From assembly GCA_021826505.1 (NCBI GenBank), contig JAKAZV010000009.1, positions 1-38,994 on the forward strand: a stretch of 38,994 nucleotides of DNA, in the 5' to 3' direction. The stretch comes from Acidobacteriota bacterium (GTDB lineage Bacteria > Acidobacteriota > Terriglobia > Terriglobales > SCQP01). The notes beneath the pieces are model-generated. The model saw nothing but the letters and a program-made list of their open reading frames with translations, had not been told where the DNA came from and searched no databases. A program made the position numbers and the translations under genes. Shown one piece after another: positions 1 through 9,965 of this stretch (positions are counted from its first letter, which is position 1; every line of letters begins with the position of its first letter).

Positions 1-142
1 CAAAAATCGCGGATGCGGCAGGGGCGGAAAGAAAATAAAATATGTCTTTTATTTATAGATAGATAGAGTGGTGACAAATGAATTTTCGTGGTCTTGAAAA
101 AACGGCGGTCGGACCCATTTTCTGCGAAACCATAGTGTGCCG

Positions 143-1573
143 CTAGGGCTTGTGCGCAGCCGGGCTTGAAGCGGCTGGAGAGATGCGGCCGTGCAGCCAA
201 TCGCCGGCCAGACGGCGGGCAGCGCTGCGGCGGAACAGCATGATTCGTTCCGCTCCGTTCCAAATCAGGCGTAAGCTGCGCGGGCCAACCCGATAAACCT
301 GCAGGGTTTCCCAGCGCTGGCGTCCCCTTCGCCGCAATGCCAGCCGCATATAGAAATGCGCCTGGCGGACCTGGACGGTAAATTTCCATCCCTGGCGCGC
401 CAGTTCGGCCTGAAGCCGGCGGCCATAATGATGGCCGGTCTGATCCTCGATATATATTCTGTCCGGAAGCGTGGAGTCGCGATACGCGGCCAGAACCATG
501 GCCCGGCGGTTGACGGATAATTCCAGGATGGTCCGAGCCGGCCGCATCCGGCAGAGTTCTTTTCCCTCGCCCGACGGCCGGCAGCCAAGCAGCATGCCAA
601 GCCACAGGCCACGACGGCTAAACACCGGCGCGCCGGCCCAACCGGCGCTGGACCTGGCACTGATTCTGGATTGAATCACCGCATCGCCTGATCCTGACGC
701 ACGGGCGTTGATCAGCACACCACTGCACAGTTGGAGCGCTGAAGTTGGATGATTTCCGGAACGGCCCATCGCCCAGTAAACGGCGCCGCCGGGGCGCGGG
801 CGCCAACTGCGCGGCAAAGATTCGCGGAACCGTTCAGCCGCCAGACCGGGCGGCGTCCGGGCCGGGAGTTTGAACAGCATGACGCCAGCGTGACGATGCC
901 ATGCCAACAACCGGGCGCGCGAGTAAACCTCATTTTGCCCAAGCCGGATGCGGACCATGGCAGGCGGTTGTTGAGTTGCCGGCGCCGCGATTTCGCTTAC
1001 GCCGAGCAAAAAACCCATTTTTTCACCGAGGTCATTTCCCGCCGCATCCCGCGCTTTAATCCAGGCCAGCCGGGACATGAGCCGTGTCCGAAAACGACTA
1101 TGCAAGGGTGAACCCAACGCGCCGAAATGGGCCAGCTCGCGTTTTTGGGCCAGGAACCGGCGCTGCTGGGCTCGCGCCGCGGCCAACGCGCGGCGCTGGT
1201 TGAGGAGTTGTTGCCGGCGCCGGCGCTTTTGCCGGCGCTGCGCGGACTGCATTCGCAACGCGGCCTGCCGCCGTATCATCGCCGCCATCACGCTTGCGGG
1301 CACTCCCTTGCGCTGCAGATGAAGCAGCGCCCGCGTGCTCAGATCGAAACGCACTGCAGCGGCGGAATCTATGCGGGCGATGATGGCCGCCGGCGCGAGC
1401 CCACGCCGGGTCCAGCTTTCGACCATGCGGTTGGTAAGCCGGCCGGGTCTATTCGAGTGGCGAATTCGAGTCTGGCTCCATGCCACACAGGAAATTGCGG
1501 CGACCCAGACGATCCAGCGCCAACCATGCCCCCTGGGGTTGCACATGCGGCAAGAATGCGCTAACCCGCCCAC
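143..1573 (-). CDS. Hypothetical protein: N-terminal repeat-like helical segment, Arg/Gln-rich coiled region, C-terminal degenerate trypsin-like (S1/HtrA-type) domain
   Basis: Long ORF. The segment RMVESWTRRGLAPAAIIARIDSAAAVRFDLSTRALLHLQRKGVPASVMAAMI resembles the 'glycine-poor ...GL...IIAKI..S...FDLS...L..L...GVP..VI.AM' motif common in acidobacterial proteins. GWAGAPVFSRRGLWLGMLLG resembles the GxSGGPV..xG..VG region of trypsin-like domains, with the Ser position not conserved. Confidence 0.5.
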   Translation of the reverse strand: MGGLAHSCRMCNPRGHGWRWIVWVAAISCVAWSQTRIRHSNRPGRLTNRMVESWTRRGLAPAAIIARIDSAAAVRFDLSTRALLHLQRKGVPASVMAAMIRRQAALRMQSAQRRQKRRRRQQLLNQRRALAAARAQQRRFLAQKRELAHFGALGSPLHSRFRTRLMSRLAWIKARDAAGNDLGEKMGFLLGVSEIAAPATQQPPAMVRIRLGQNEVYSRARLLAWHRHAGVMLFKLPARTPPGLAAERFRESLPRSWRPRPGGAVYWAMGRSGNHPTSALQLCSGVLINARASGSGDAVIQSRISARSSAGWAGAPVFSRRGLWLGMLLGCRPSGEGKELCRMRPARTILELSVNRRAMVLAAYRDSTLPDRIYIEDQTGHHYGRRLQAELARQGWKFTVQVRQAHFYMRLALRRRGRQRWETLQVYRVGPRSLRLIWNGAERIMLFRRSAARRLAGDWLHGRISPAASSPAAHKP

Positions 1574-1651
1574 AGAACGCCATCCCCCATCGGGGGAGGG
1601 TAGATTCAGGAAATTTCAGATACAATCCTTCTCGTCTTCATTGGTTGCCAC

Positions 1652-2779
1652 ATGAAAAGATTTTCACAACGTGCCTCATGGCTGGGATTGATTTTCGCCT
1701 GGCATCTACCGATTTTGCCGGGACACGGACGCACCGGGCCAACAGCGGCCAAACATTTTTTATTGCACAAGCTGCCTGCGGCCGAACAGCCGCGGCGGGT
1801 GGGCATCCGGCTGGTGCGCAATCTGCTGGCGCGCAGGCATTTTGCCCTCGACCATGGTTTTTCCTATATGGAGAGCTGCGCCGGATATGCCGCGGCGCGC
1901 TTTGCCGACGCCATCCACGACCCGCAGCTTCTGGCGGCAGTGGAGCACCGATATCAGATCATCGTGACGCCCGCCGGACGCAAATACCGGCCGGCGCCGC
2001 GCCAGGTGGATGCCAGCGTGTTTGGACTGCTGCCGCTGGAAATATATCAACTCAGCCACCAGCGGATTTATCGCAGGCTGGGATTGAGCTACGCCCGGGC
2101 GCAGTGGAGCCACCCCATCGCCGGCCGGCTCAGCCCGGAAACCAAATATTACCTGGATGCGGCCTATAAGCTCAGCGTGGTGCAGGCCCATGCCTGGCAA
2201 GTGACGCATCAGGCGCGCTACGCCCGCCGCAGCATGCGGGAACTCCTGCTCTATGTCCGGAAATTCCAGCGTCCCGACGGTCTTTTCTGGCATGGACGGC
2301 ACGCCCATATCGAATGGGGCCGGGGTGACGGCTGGATGGCCAGCGCGCTGACGGAAGTGCTGGCTGATTTACCCGCGCGCACGGCGGGCTATGGCCGCAT
2401 ACTGACCAGTTATAAAAAAATGATGGCGGGCCTGGCGCGGTATCAGGCGCGCGATGGGATGTGGCGGCAGGTGGTCAATGATCCGCGGGCCTGGAAGGAA
2501 TCTTCCGCCACCGGCATGTTTACCTACGCGCTGGCCGCCGGCCTGCGACATGGCTGGATTCATGGCGCGCGCTACCGCCGCGCCGTCCGCAGAGGCTGGC
2601 GGGCGCTTTGCCGCCATTTGGATGCGCGGGCCAATGTGCGCGACGTTTGCATCCTCACCGAACATGCCAACACCACAGCGTATTATCTCAGCCGTCCGAA
2701 ACAGACCGGCAATCTGCATGGCCAGTTTTCGATGCTGTGGGCAGCGCGCGAACTTCTGCCGGGCGGCGGGCGGAATTAA
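1652..2779 (+). CDS. Glycoside hydrolase family 88/105-like protein (unsaturated rhamnogalacturonyl hydrolase)
   Basis: 375 aa ORF. HAHIEWGRGDGWMASALTEVLADLP matches the WGRGNGW motif of GH105/YteR, and QRPDGLFWHG and D-G-MWRQVV...ESSATGMFTYALAAG match the family pattern. Putative N-terminal signal region. Confidence 0.8.
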   Translation: MKRFSQRASWLGLIFAWHLPILPGHGRTGPTAAKHFLLHKLPAAEQPRRVGIRLVRNLLARRHFALDHGFSYMESCAGYAAARFADAIHDPQLLAAVEHRYQIIVTPAGRKYRPAPRQVDASVFGLLPLEIYQLSHQRIYRRLGLSYARAQWSHPIAGRLSPETKYYLDAAYKLSVVQAHAWQVTHQARYARRSMRELLLYVRKFQRPDGLFWHGRHAHIEWGRGDGWMASALTEVLADLPARTAGYGRILTSYKKMMAGLARYQARDGMWRQVVNDPRAWKESSATGMFTYALAAGLRHGWIHGARYRRAVRRGWRALCRHLDARANVRDVCILTEHANTTAYYLSRPKQTGNLHGQFSMLWAARELLPGGGRN

Positions 2780-4434
2780 AGCGCAAGGCAGCGCAGCTCG
2801 AGCAGCGTGCAGTCATCGCCCATGGGCGCCGGGCCGCGGAACTCATCCACCGCGAGCCGCAAATCGCGCAACGAGGCGCCTTTGGCGACGGCGAGCTCCA
2901 GACGTTCTTCGCCAAAAAACTCCCGCTCCGGATTTTCCACTTCCGTAACCCCATCGGTCACCAGCACCAGCCGATCGCCCGCCTCCAGCCGCAGCGAGCC
3001 GGTCTGATATTGAGCAGACGGAATCAGCCCAATGGGAAAACCGCCTTCGCCCAGGCGTTCAATCCGCCCCTGCCGGGCTAATAACGGCGGCACATGGCCG
3101 CAGTTGACATATTCGAGCCGGCCATCGGGGCGCAGGCAGACCAGAACGCCGGTGGCATATTTTTCACCGCTGACGCGCTGGCATAAAAACAGGTTGGCGG
3201 ATTCGGCAATGGCCGCGAGGGGAGTATCGGTCAGCAGCTGGGAATAGATCATGCCCTGCAGAGTGGAAGCCAGAATGGCGGCGGCGATGCCCTTGCCGGC
3301 GACATCCACCAGCACCGCGTAGTCGCCGGCGGGAGTGGATAACACATCATAAAAGTCGCCGCCCACCTGCTGGCAGGCGACGCTAAAGGCATCCACTTCC
3401 GCATGGCCAAGCACGGGCAACTCGGCCGGCATCAGCCGCTGCTGAATGGCGGCGGCAATCGCCAGCTCCTGCTGCCAGCGCCGGGTTTCGTGCTCGGTGC
3501 GCGCCAGCCGCGCATGCTCGACCAGGCTGGCGGCCTCCGTGGCGATGGCGCGCAGAAGCTCGTGATTGAGCTGGGAAAAATCCCGGGCAGCGGCATGGCC
3601 GTCGAGATAAAGCACGCCCATGGCCGCCTCCGGCCGCGCCACCAGGCTTTGCAGCGTTTCTTCCCGCACCCGGCGCTCGCGCAGGGGAATGCAGAGCACC
3701 AGACGCAGATTCTGATCCACGATGCTTTGGCGCGCCCAGGCGTTGGACTGGGCGCTGGCGTCGGTAAAGAAAAAATCGGTGGCGGCGGCCAATGCGTCAT
3801 GAATGACCGAATGCGAAATGGTGGCGTCATCGGAGAGCGGCTCGCCGGCGGCATTGCGCGCCGCGGCCAGGCGCAAATGCCCTTCATCGCGCAGGAAGAC
3901 GTAACCGCGCTCGGCGCCGGTCAGCTTGAGCGTGGCCTCGATCAGGCTGGTGAGCACGTCTTCCAGCACTCCGGGAGCGTCGAGCTTGCGGGCCAGCTCG
4001 AGAAACACCCGCAGTTTTTCCAGATCGCTGGCGCCGCCATGCTTTTCGATTTCCGACATTTCACGCAAAAAATCCTGCGCCATGCCGGCCACGGGCGCGA
4101 AAATCAGCCGCGGACCGTCTTCCGAACCCAGAGCGATCTCGTCACCGGCCTTGAGCGCGATGGAGCCATTCAGGCGCGCGCCATTGACCCAGGTGCCGTG
4201 ACGGCTGTCGTGGTCCAGCAGCTCAAAGCCGTGCTCGCCGGGGCGGATATCGGCATGATCGCGCGAGATGCGCGGGTCCACGATGAGCAGGTCCTTGCCG
4301 CTTTTCCGCCCGATGGAAAAACCCTGCGGCCCCACCCGCATTTCTTTCTGTTCCTCGCCATCAATGAAAAGCAGGCGCACCCAGCCGGCGCCGCCGGCCG
4401 CGGTGGTGGTATCGATAGTGAGCAGTGGATCCAT
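2776..4434 (-). CDS. FHA + GAF + SpoIIE/PP2C-type serine phosphatase
   Basis: N-terminal FHA motif (GRKSGKDLLIVDPRISRDHADI...DHDSRHGTWVNG), a GAF-like middle, and a C-terminal RsbU/SpoIIE phosphatase (QQRLMPAELP...VGGDFYDVL...DVAGKGIAAAILAS...CGHVPPLL...LVTDGVTEVEN). Confidence 0.9.
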   Translation of the reverse strand: MDPLLTIDTTTAAGGAGWVRLLFIDGEEQKEMRVGPQGFSIGRKSGKDLLIVDPRISRDHADIRPGEHGFELLDHDSRHGTWVNGARLNGSIALKAGDEIALGSEDGPRLIFAPVAGMAQDFLREMSEIEKHGGASDLEKLRVFLELARKLDAPGVLEDVLTSLIEATLKLTGAERGYVFLRDEGHLRLAAARNAAGEPLSDDATISHSVIHDALAAATDFFFTDASAQSNAWARQSIVDQNLRLVLCIPLRERRVREETLQSLVARPEAAMGVLYLDGHAAARDFSQLNHELLRAIATEAASLVEHARLARTEHETRRWQQELAIAAAIQQRLMPAELPVLGHAEVDAFSVACQQVGGDFYDVLSTPAGDYAVLVDVAGKGIAAAILASTLQGMIYSQLLTDTPLAAIAESANLFLCQRVSGEKYATGVLVCLRPDGRLEYVNCGHVPPLLARQGRIERLGEGGFPIGLIPSAQYQTGSLRLEAGDRLVLVTDGVTEVENPEREFFGEERLELAVAKGASLRDLRLAVDEFRGPAPMGDDCTLLELRCLAL

Positions 4435-4590
4435 GGCAAATATCAGAGTGTTCGAATGCGGAAACCCGGCTCAGCCGGCAACTCGTGAGCCATCATCTCA
4501 TGAATTTACATCATAGCGGCGGCAGCGGTTTGTCGGCCCCGAATACCGGCCGCGGGCAGCGGATGGCGTACACTGCGGACAGGAGGCCGC

Positions 4591-5517
4591 ATGTCGCTAC
4601 GACCGGTCAAACGCATCATCGAAGCCAAACCCACGCTGGAGGGCGCGGGCGTGCATCTGCGCCGCGCTTTTGGCTTTGGCAATACCGCCGATTTCGATCC
4701 GTTTCTGCTGCTGGATGATTTCCGCAACGATATTCCCGAGGATTATCTGGCGGGCTTTCCCTGGCATCCGCACCGCGGCATTGAGACCATTACCTACGTG
4801 CTGGCGGGCGAAGTCGAACACGGCGACAGCCTGGGCAACCGCGGCTCCATCACCGCCGGGGATGTGCAGTGGATGACGGCCGGACGCGGCATTATTCATC
4901 AGGAGATGCCCAAGGGCGATGCCGCCGGGCGCATGCATGGGTTTCAGCTCTGGGCCAACCTGCCGTCGGCGCTGAAAATGACGCCGCCGCGCTATCAGGA
5001 AATCCAGGCCGGCGATATTCCGGAGGTCGTGGAAGATGACGGCGCGCGGGTGCGCATCATCTGCGGCCGCTATGGCAGCCGCCGCGGATTGGTGGATGGC
5101 ATCGCCGCCGACCCCACATATCTGGATATTTCCATTCCACCCGGCCGCTCACGGGTGCTGCCGGTCGAGACTACCCGCCACGCTTTTGCTTATGTTTTCT
5201 CCGGCACGGGCAGCTTCTGCAATGCTTCCGGGCCGCTGGCCGTCCCGACCGAGCCGGTAGGCTGGGCCGAAACTCATCCGCCCGCCGCGGCGCAGGACCG
5301 TTCGCTGGTGCTGTTTGACCGCGGCGACGAGCTGGCTGTCAAGGCGGGAGAAGACGGCATGCGCTTTCTGCTGGTTTCGGGAAAACCGCTGGAAGAACCG
5401 GTGGCCTGGTACGGCCCCATTGTCATGAACACCCAGGAACAGCTCCGCCAGGCCTACCAAGAGCTGGAACAAGGCAAGTTTCTCGGCGAATCACGCTCAG
5501 GAATAAGCATCGCATAG
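4591..5517 (+). CDS. Pirin family protein
   Basis: DFDPFLLLDDFRNDIPEDYLAGFPWHPHRGIETITYVLAGEVEHGDSLGNRGSITAGDVQWMTAGRGIIHQEMP is characteristic of pirin. The last codons (SGISIA-stop) lie inside repeat R1. Confidence 0.93.
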   Translation: MSLRPVKRIIEAKPTLEGAGVHLRRAFGFGNTADFDPFLLLDDFRNDIPEDYLAGFPWHPHRGIETITYVLAGEVEHGDSLGNRGSITAGDVQWMTAGRGIIHQEMPKGDAAGRMHGFQLWANLPSALKMTPPRYQEIQAGDIPEVVEDDGARVRIICGRYGSRRGLVDGIAADPTYLDISIPPGRSRVLPVETTRHAFAYVFSGTGSFCNASGPLAVPTEPVGWAETHPPAAAQDRSLVLFDRGDELAVKAGEDGMRFLLVSGKPLEEPVAWYGPIVMNTQEQLRQAYQELEQGKFLGESRSGISIA

Positions 5518-5614
5518 CGGCGTTGAAACCCGCTCGGCAATCCTCATGTACAATCGCGCACACTCCGGTTGCCTCGCGGATTCCAGCCTTGCTCTGCTCG
5601 CTTCTCCCCGAGCG
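5494..5614 (+). repeat. Repeat family R, copy R1 (full, about 120 bp, imperfect terminal inverted repeats)
   Basis: CGCTCAGGAATAAGC ... GCTTCTCCCCGAGCG ends; core AAGCATCGCATAGC...CGCTCGGCAA.CCTC...CCGGTTGCCTCGCG...TTCC.GCCTTGC.CTGCTCGCTT, shared with R2 and R4. Confidence 0.85.
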
Positions 5615-5805
5615 CTCCGAATCATTCGAAGGCGGAGGGCCGGGACCTAGCAGCCGGCCAGTTCATGTGGCGGAGTTCCCGCCCCAAGGGCATAAGGATT
5701 TTGCACTGAATCCATTTATATCAATGTTAGCAATATTATCTAAAAAAGATAACTTCGCTAATTTCCGTATAAACGGCCGCGGCCCAATCCGCTCTCTGAT
5801 GCCCG

Positions 5806-8217
5806 TCAATACAGCAGAAAGCGCTGGCGCAGGCGCAGAAAACGGCGCTTGGCGGCCTGCCAACTGGCTTGAATGCGGCGCGGGTCTTCGCCGCGCTCAA
5901 TCTGGCGCACGATGTGCATGCTGCCAATTTCGGGCGCCATGGGCGCGGCATGCCAGAGGCGGGGATATAAATGGCGCAGGGCGCCGGCAAGCTCAATTCC
6001 CATTTCCAGCGGGTCGGCCTGGGTGCGATCAAGCAGCTCAATCTGAATGCCGGAACATAACCGATGGGCGTATTTGCTCGAACGCGGAGTGAAGCGGGTG
6101 GGCATAAAACGAATGCCGGGAATGGCGCGGGCGTTCAAATAGCGAGCTAATTCGCGGCCATGGATCCAGGGCGCGCCCAGAACTTCAAAGGGAGTATCGG
6201 TGCCGCGGCCCACGCTGACGTTGGTAAACTCAACCAGGGCCACGCCGGGATACAGGATGGTCTCTTCCAGGTTGCGCAGATTGGGCGAGGGGTTGACCCA
6301 GCCAAGGCCGGTTTCATCATAATAGTCGCCGCGCGCCCAGCCGCGCATGCGGATCACATGCAGATCGGCATGAATGTGATCCGCCACATTAAACATGCGG
6401 GCCAACTCGCCGACGGTCATGCCGTTGCGCACCGGCATGCCGGAAAAAAAACCGATAAAGCTGCGCCGCCGGGGCGACAACGGCGGACCTTCGACGGCGA
6501 TGCCATCCAGCGGGTCGGGACGGTCGAGGACAAAGACCGGAATATGCCGCCGGGCGGCGGCCTCGAGGGCATAGCCCAGCGTGGTTTCGTAGGTGTAAAA
6601 CCGCACGCCCACGTCCTGAATGTCGTAGACCAGGGCATTGATTTTGCGCAAGCCGGCGAGCGGCAGATGGCGGGAGGCGCGAGTGGCGCCATAAGCGGTA
6701 TAGACGGGAATGCCGGTCTTTTGATCCACCGTGTTGCCGATGTGAGTGGTGTTCAGATTGCCCAGCCAGCCCGATTCGGGACTGAAACCGCAGACCACAT
6801 GCACGCCGGCGGCCAGCATGACGTCGAGATTGCGGCGTCCTTTCCGATCCACGCCCGTCACATTGGTCACCAGACCCACGCGCAGGCCGCGCAAAGGGCG
6901 AAAATGCTCGCGTTCTAGCACGTCGAGTCCGGTGAGCACGCGGCCATTGCGCGCCAGCGGACGGCGCCAGGCATAGTTGACGGTGTTATATCCGGTGAGA
7001 TTCAGCGCGCCTTGCCGCAGCTCGCGCAATCGCGCGCGGCTCCAGCCGCGGGTGAAGCGCGCGGCGGCAAAAGAGGCGATCTCGGAGCGCAGCGCCAGCA
7101 GCGGCGGCCGCACATGGGGATAAACGGAATTCGAGAGAATGATGATGTAGGAATGCGTAAAGGGATCAATCCAGAGGGAAGTTCCGGTGTAGCCGGTGTG
7201 ACCGTAGGAGCCGACCGGCAGCAGTTCCCCCCGGTTGGTGGAAAACGGGGTATCGAGATCCCAGCCGAAGCCGCGGACCTGGGTTAAATTGTATGGGGTC
7301 TGGGGAGTGGTCATTTTGGCGACCACAAGCGGGCTGAGAATGCGGCGCGCGCCGGCGCAGGGGATGGCTCCGCCGTGCGGACAAACCTGTCCGTAGTTGA
7401 GCATCATCTGGGCGAAACGGGCGAGATCGCCGGCGGTGGAAAACATGCCGGCCGCGCCCGTGACCCCGCCCATGGCCTGCGCGACCGGATCCTGGACGAC
7501 ACCGCGCAGTCCATGCCAGGTGGGCGCAATGCGCGGCCGCCAGGCGCGAGGGGGAAGAAAGCGCGTGTGCCGCATGCCCAGCGGACGCCAGAAATGGCGT
7601 TCCACATAGCGATCGAGCGGTTCGCCGGTGAGACGGCGGACCAACTCGCCCAGCACAATGAAATTGACGTCGCTGTATTGCACCCGGCTGCCGGGCGGGA
7701 AATGCGGCCGCAGGCGGGTAATCTTTTCCAGCCCGAGACGATCGCCATGCCACCAGGGATGCATGCGCAGATCGGGTCGCAGACCCGATGTATGGGTGAG
7801 CAATTCGCGAATTGTGATCTGGCTTTTGCCGTCGCGCCCGAAGGCCGGCCAGTACTTGGCCACCGGATCATTCAGCCGGATTTTGCCTTGCTGGACCAGC
7901 CGCATGACGGCCGGCGCCGTGGCAACCACTTTGGTCAGCGAGGCGCAGTCAAAGATGGTGCGGACGGTCATGGATTCGCCCCGCGCCCGCTCGCCAAAAG
8001 CGCGATCATAAACGATGCGGCCGTTGTGGCCGATCAGCACAACCGCGCCGGGCAATTCATTTTGGGCGATGGCGCGGCGCACAATCGCGCCCAGGCCGCG
8101 CCAGGATGAATTAGAGGCGGCAGCGGGATGCGAAGGGCGCGTGGCAGCGGCAGAAATGATGCCCAATGCCAGGCTGAGCAGCAAAAACGGACGGCGATGA
8201 ATGAAGCCAAAGAGCAT
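5806..8217 (-). CDS. Fusion: class C beta-lactamase-like serine hydrolase + NamZ/DUF1343 exo-beta-N-acetylmuramidase domain
   Basis: N-half has the SxxK motif (CASLTK), YSDVNF and GHTGYTGTS. C-half GLDVLEREHFRPLRGLRVGLVTNVTGVDRKGRRNLDVMLAAGV...DIQDVGVRFYTYETTLGYALEAA...GMTVGELARMFN...GLGWVNPSPNLRNLEETILYPGVALVE is DUF1343/NamZ-like. ORF extends to 8253; the ATG at 8217 precedes a better signal peptide. Confidence 0.88.
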   Translation of the reverse strand: MLFGFIHRRPFLLLSLALGIISAAATRPSHPAAASNSSWRGLGAIVRRAIAQNELPGAVVLIGHNGRIVYDRAFGERARGESMTVRTIFDCASLTKVVATAPAVMRLVQQGKIRLNDPVAKYWPAFGRDGKSQITIRELLTHTSGLRPDLRMHPWWHGDRLGLEKITRLRPHFPPGSRVQYSDVNFIVLGELVRRLTGEPLDRYVERHFWRPLGMRHTRFLPPRAWRPRIAPTWHGLRGVVQDPVAQAMGGVTGAAGMFSTAGDLARFAQMMLNYGQVCPHGGAIPCAGARRILSPLVVAKMTTPQTPYNLTQVRGFGWDLDTPFSTNRGELLPVGSYGHTGYTGTSLWIDPFTHSYIIILSNSVYPHVRPPLLALRSEIASFAAARFTRGWSRARLRELRQGALNLTGYNTVNYAWRRPLARNGRVLTGLDVLEREHFRPLRGLRVGLVTNVTGVDRKGRRNLDVMLAAGVHVVCGFSPESGWLGNLNTTHIGNTVDQKTGIPVYTAYGATRASRHLPLAGLRKINALVYDIQDVGVRFYTYETTLGYALEAAARRHIPVFVLDRPDPLDGIAVEGPPLSPRRRSFIGFFSGMPVRNGMTVGELARMFNVADHIHADLHVIRMRGWARGDYYDETGLGWVNPSPNLRNLEETILYPGVALVEFTNVSVGRGTDTPFEVLGAPWIHGRELARYLNARAIPGIRFMPTRFTPRSSKYAHRLCSGIQIELLDRTQADPLEMGIELAGALRHLYPRLWHAAPMAPEIGSMHIVRQIERGEDPRRIQASWQAAKRRFLRLRQRFLLY

Positions 8218-8296
8218 GCGATCATGATCAGGAGTGCGGGCCGTTGGCGTCAAGCTGTTTCACTCCCCTTTCAATTACAAAAAAAACACCACCCTC

Positions 8297-9478
8297 ATGT
8301 CCCATTCATTTAATCTCGCCGCCATGCAGGCGGCACTGCGCGAGCAGCGCTGCGCGGGCTGGCTCTTTGCCGACCACCATCACCGCGACGCCATTGCCGG
8401 CCGGCTGCTGGGGCTGCCTCCCGGGCGCATGGCCACGCGGCGCTGGTTTTATCTGGTGCCGGCCGAGGGCGCGCCGCGCAAGCTCATCCATCGCATCGAA
8501 GCCGGACAACTGGAGGAACTGCCGGGCGAGGCCACGCTCTATTCCTCCTGGCGGGACATGGAATCCGGGCTGCGGCAAATGCTGACGGGATTGCGGCGCG
8601 TGGCCATGCAATATTCGCCGCGCAATGCCCTGCCGGCGCTCTCGGTGGTGGATGGCGGCATGCTGGAGCTGGTGCGGGAAACCGGGGCGGAGGTCATCAG
8701 CTCGGCGGATCTGGTGGCGCAACTCGAGGCGGTGTGGACGCCGGAGCAACTGGCATCGCACCGCCAGGCGGGCAAGGTGATTGACCGGGTGATCACGGCC
8801 GCTTTCCGCCGGATCCGCCAGGCGCTCGATGCGGAAGAAAAGCTAAGCGAATATGACTTGCAGCAGTGGATGATCGAGCGCATGGCGGCGGAGGGAGTGA
8901 CGGCGGAAGAGCCGCCCATCGTGGCCATCAATTCGCATGCCGGCGATCCGCATTATGCGCCGTCCGCCAAAGGCGCGGCCCGTTTTCAAAACGGCGACCT
9001 GGTACTGCTCGATGTATGGGGCAAATGCCAGGATGCGCGGGCGGTTTATTACGACGTCACCTGGATGGGCGCCGCCACGCGGCGGCCGCTGCTCAAGATC
9101 GCGCGGGCCTTTACCCGGGTACGGGCGGCACGCGACGCGGCTTTTGCCTTGATTCAAAACCGCATGCGGGCGGGCGAGGCGGCGCAGGGATGGGAAGCCG
9201 ACCGAGCGGCGCGGCAGGTGATGGAAGAGGCCGATGTAGCCGGGCATTTCACCCACCGCACCGGACATTCGATCGGGACCTCCGTACATGGCTACGGCCC
9301 CAACCTCGACAGCCTGGAAACCCATGACATTCGCCGCCTGCGCCCGGGACACGGTTTTTCGATCGAGCCGGGGCTCTATTACGCCAGCTTCGGCATCCGG
9401 CTGGAGGTAAATGTTTATTTGCATGAGCGGGATGCGGAAATTACCGGACCCATCCAGAACGAATTGATTACAATATAA
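8297..9478 (+). CDS. M24 family metallopeptidase (Xaa-Pro aminopeptidase-like)
   Basis: M24 motifs: GDLVLLDVWGKCQDARAVYYDVTWMGAA, HRTGHSIGTSVHGYGPNLDS, GHGFSIEPGLYYASFGIRLEVN. ORF opens at 8234; the internal ATG at 8297 (MSHSFNLAAMQAAL) is the more plausible start. Confidence 0.87.
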   Translation: MSHSFNLAAMQAALREQRCAGWLFADHHHRDAIAGRLLGLPPGRMATRRWFYLVPAEGAPRKLIHRIEAGQLEELPGEATLYSSWRDMESGLRQMLTGLRRVAMQYSPRNALPALSVVDGGMLELVRETGAEVISSADLVAQLEAVWTPEQLASHRQAGKVIDRVITAAFRRIRQALDAEEKLSEYDLQQWMIERMAAEGVTAEEPPIVAINSHAGDPHYAPSAKGAARFQNGDLVLLDVWGKCQDARAVYYDVTWMGAATRRPLLKIARAFTRVRAARDAAFALIQNRMRAGEAAQGWEADRAARQVMEEADVAGHFTHRTGHSIGTSVHGYGPNLDSLETHDIRRLRPGHGFSIEPGLYYASFGIRLEVNVYLHERDAEITGPIQNELITI

Positions 9479-9548
9479 TCTTTGGGCCGAGGGAACAGCG
9501 TCGCCTGGCGGCGATCGATTCCACCCGGCTGGAAATATTCCCGTTACC

Positions 9549-9965
9549 ATGTCCACCCGCACCGATGCCGCTGTTTTAGCGGCCGCAGCCAGCGCCGCGC
9601 GGCGCGCCAACCTGATCGCCGTCCTGAGCTGGCTGGCGCCCGGGGCGGGGTATTTCTGGCTGAAAAAATGGACCCGCGGCGCGCTCGTCTCCGCCGCCAT
9701 CATCGGCATGTTTTTGCTGGGGCTGGGACTGCAGGGGCAGATTTATCAATTTTCGCAACTGGGCGACCTGCTGAGCATACTGGGCTGGATCGGGGATGTC
9801 TGCGGCGGCGGGATGTATTTTTTAACGCAAATTCTGGGGGCGGGCGCGGGCAATGCCTATACCGTGTGGGGCAATTACGGAACAACGTTTCTGATCAGCG
9901 CCGGGCTGCTCAACCTGCTGGCCGCGACCGATGTGCGCGACATCGCGCTGGGGCGAAAAAAATAG
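9549..9965 (+). CDS. Small membrane protein, DUF6677-like
   Basis: LIAVLSWLAPGAGYFWLKKWTRGALVSAAIIGMFLLGLGLQG with multiple TM segments. Stop codon overlaps the start of repeat A1. Confidence 0.65.
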   Translation: MSTRTDAAVLAAAASAARRANLIAVLSWLAPGAGYFWLKKWTRGALVSAAIIGMFLLGLGLQGQIYQFSQLGDLLSILGWIGDVCGGGMYFLTQILGAGAGNAYTVWGNYGTTFLISAGLLNLLAATDVRDIALGRKK

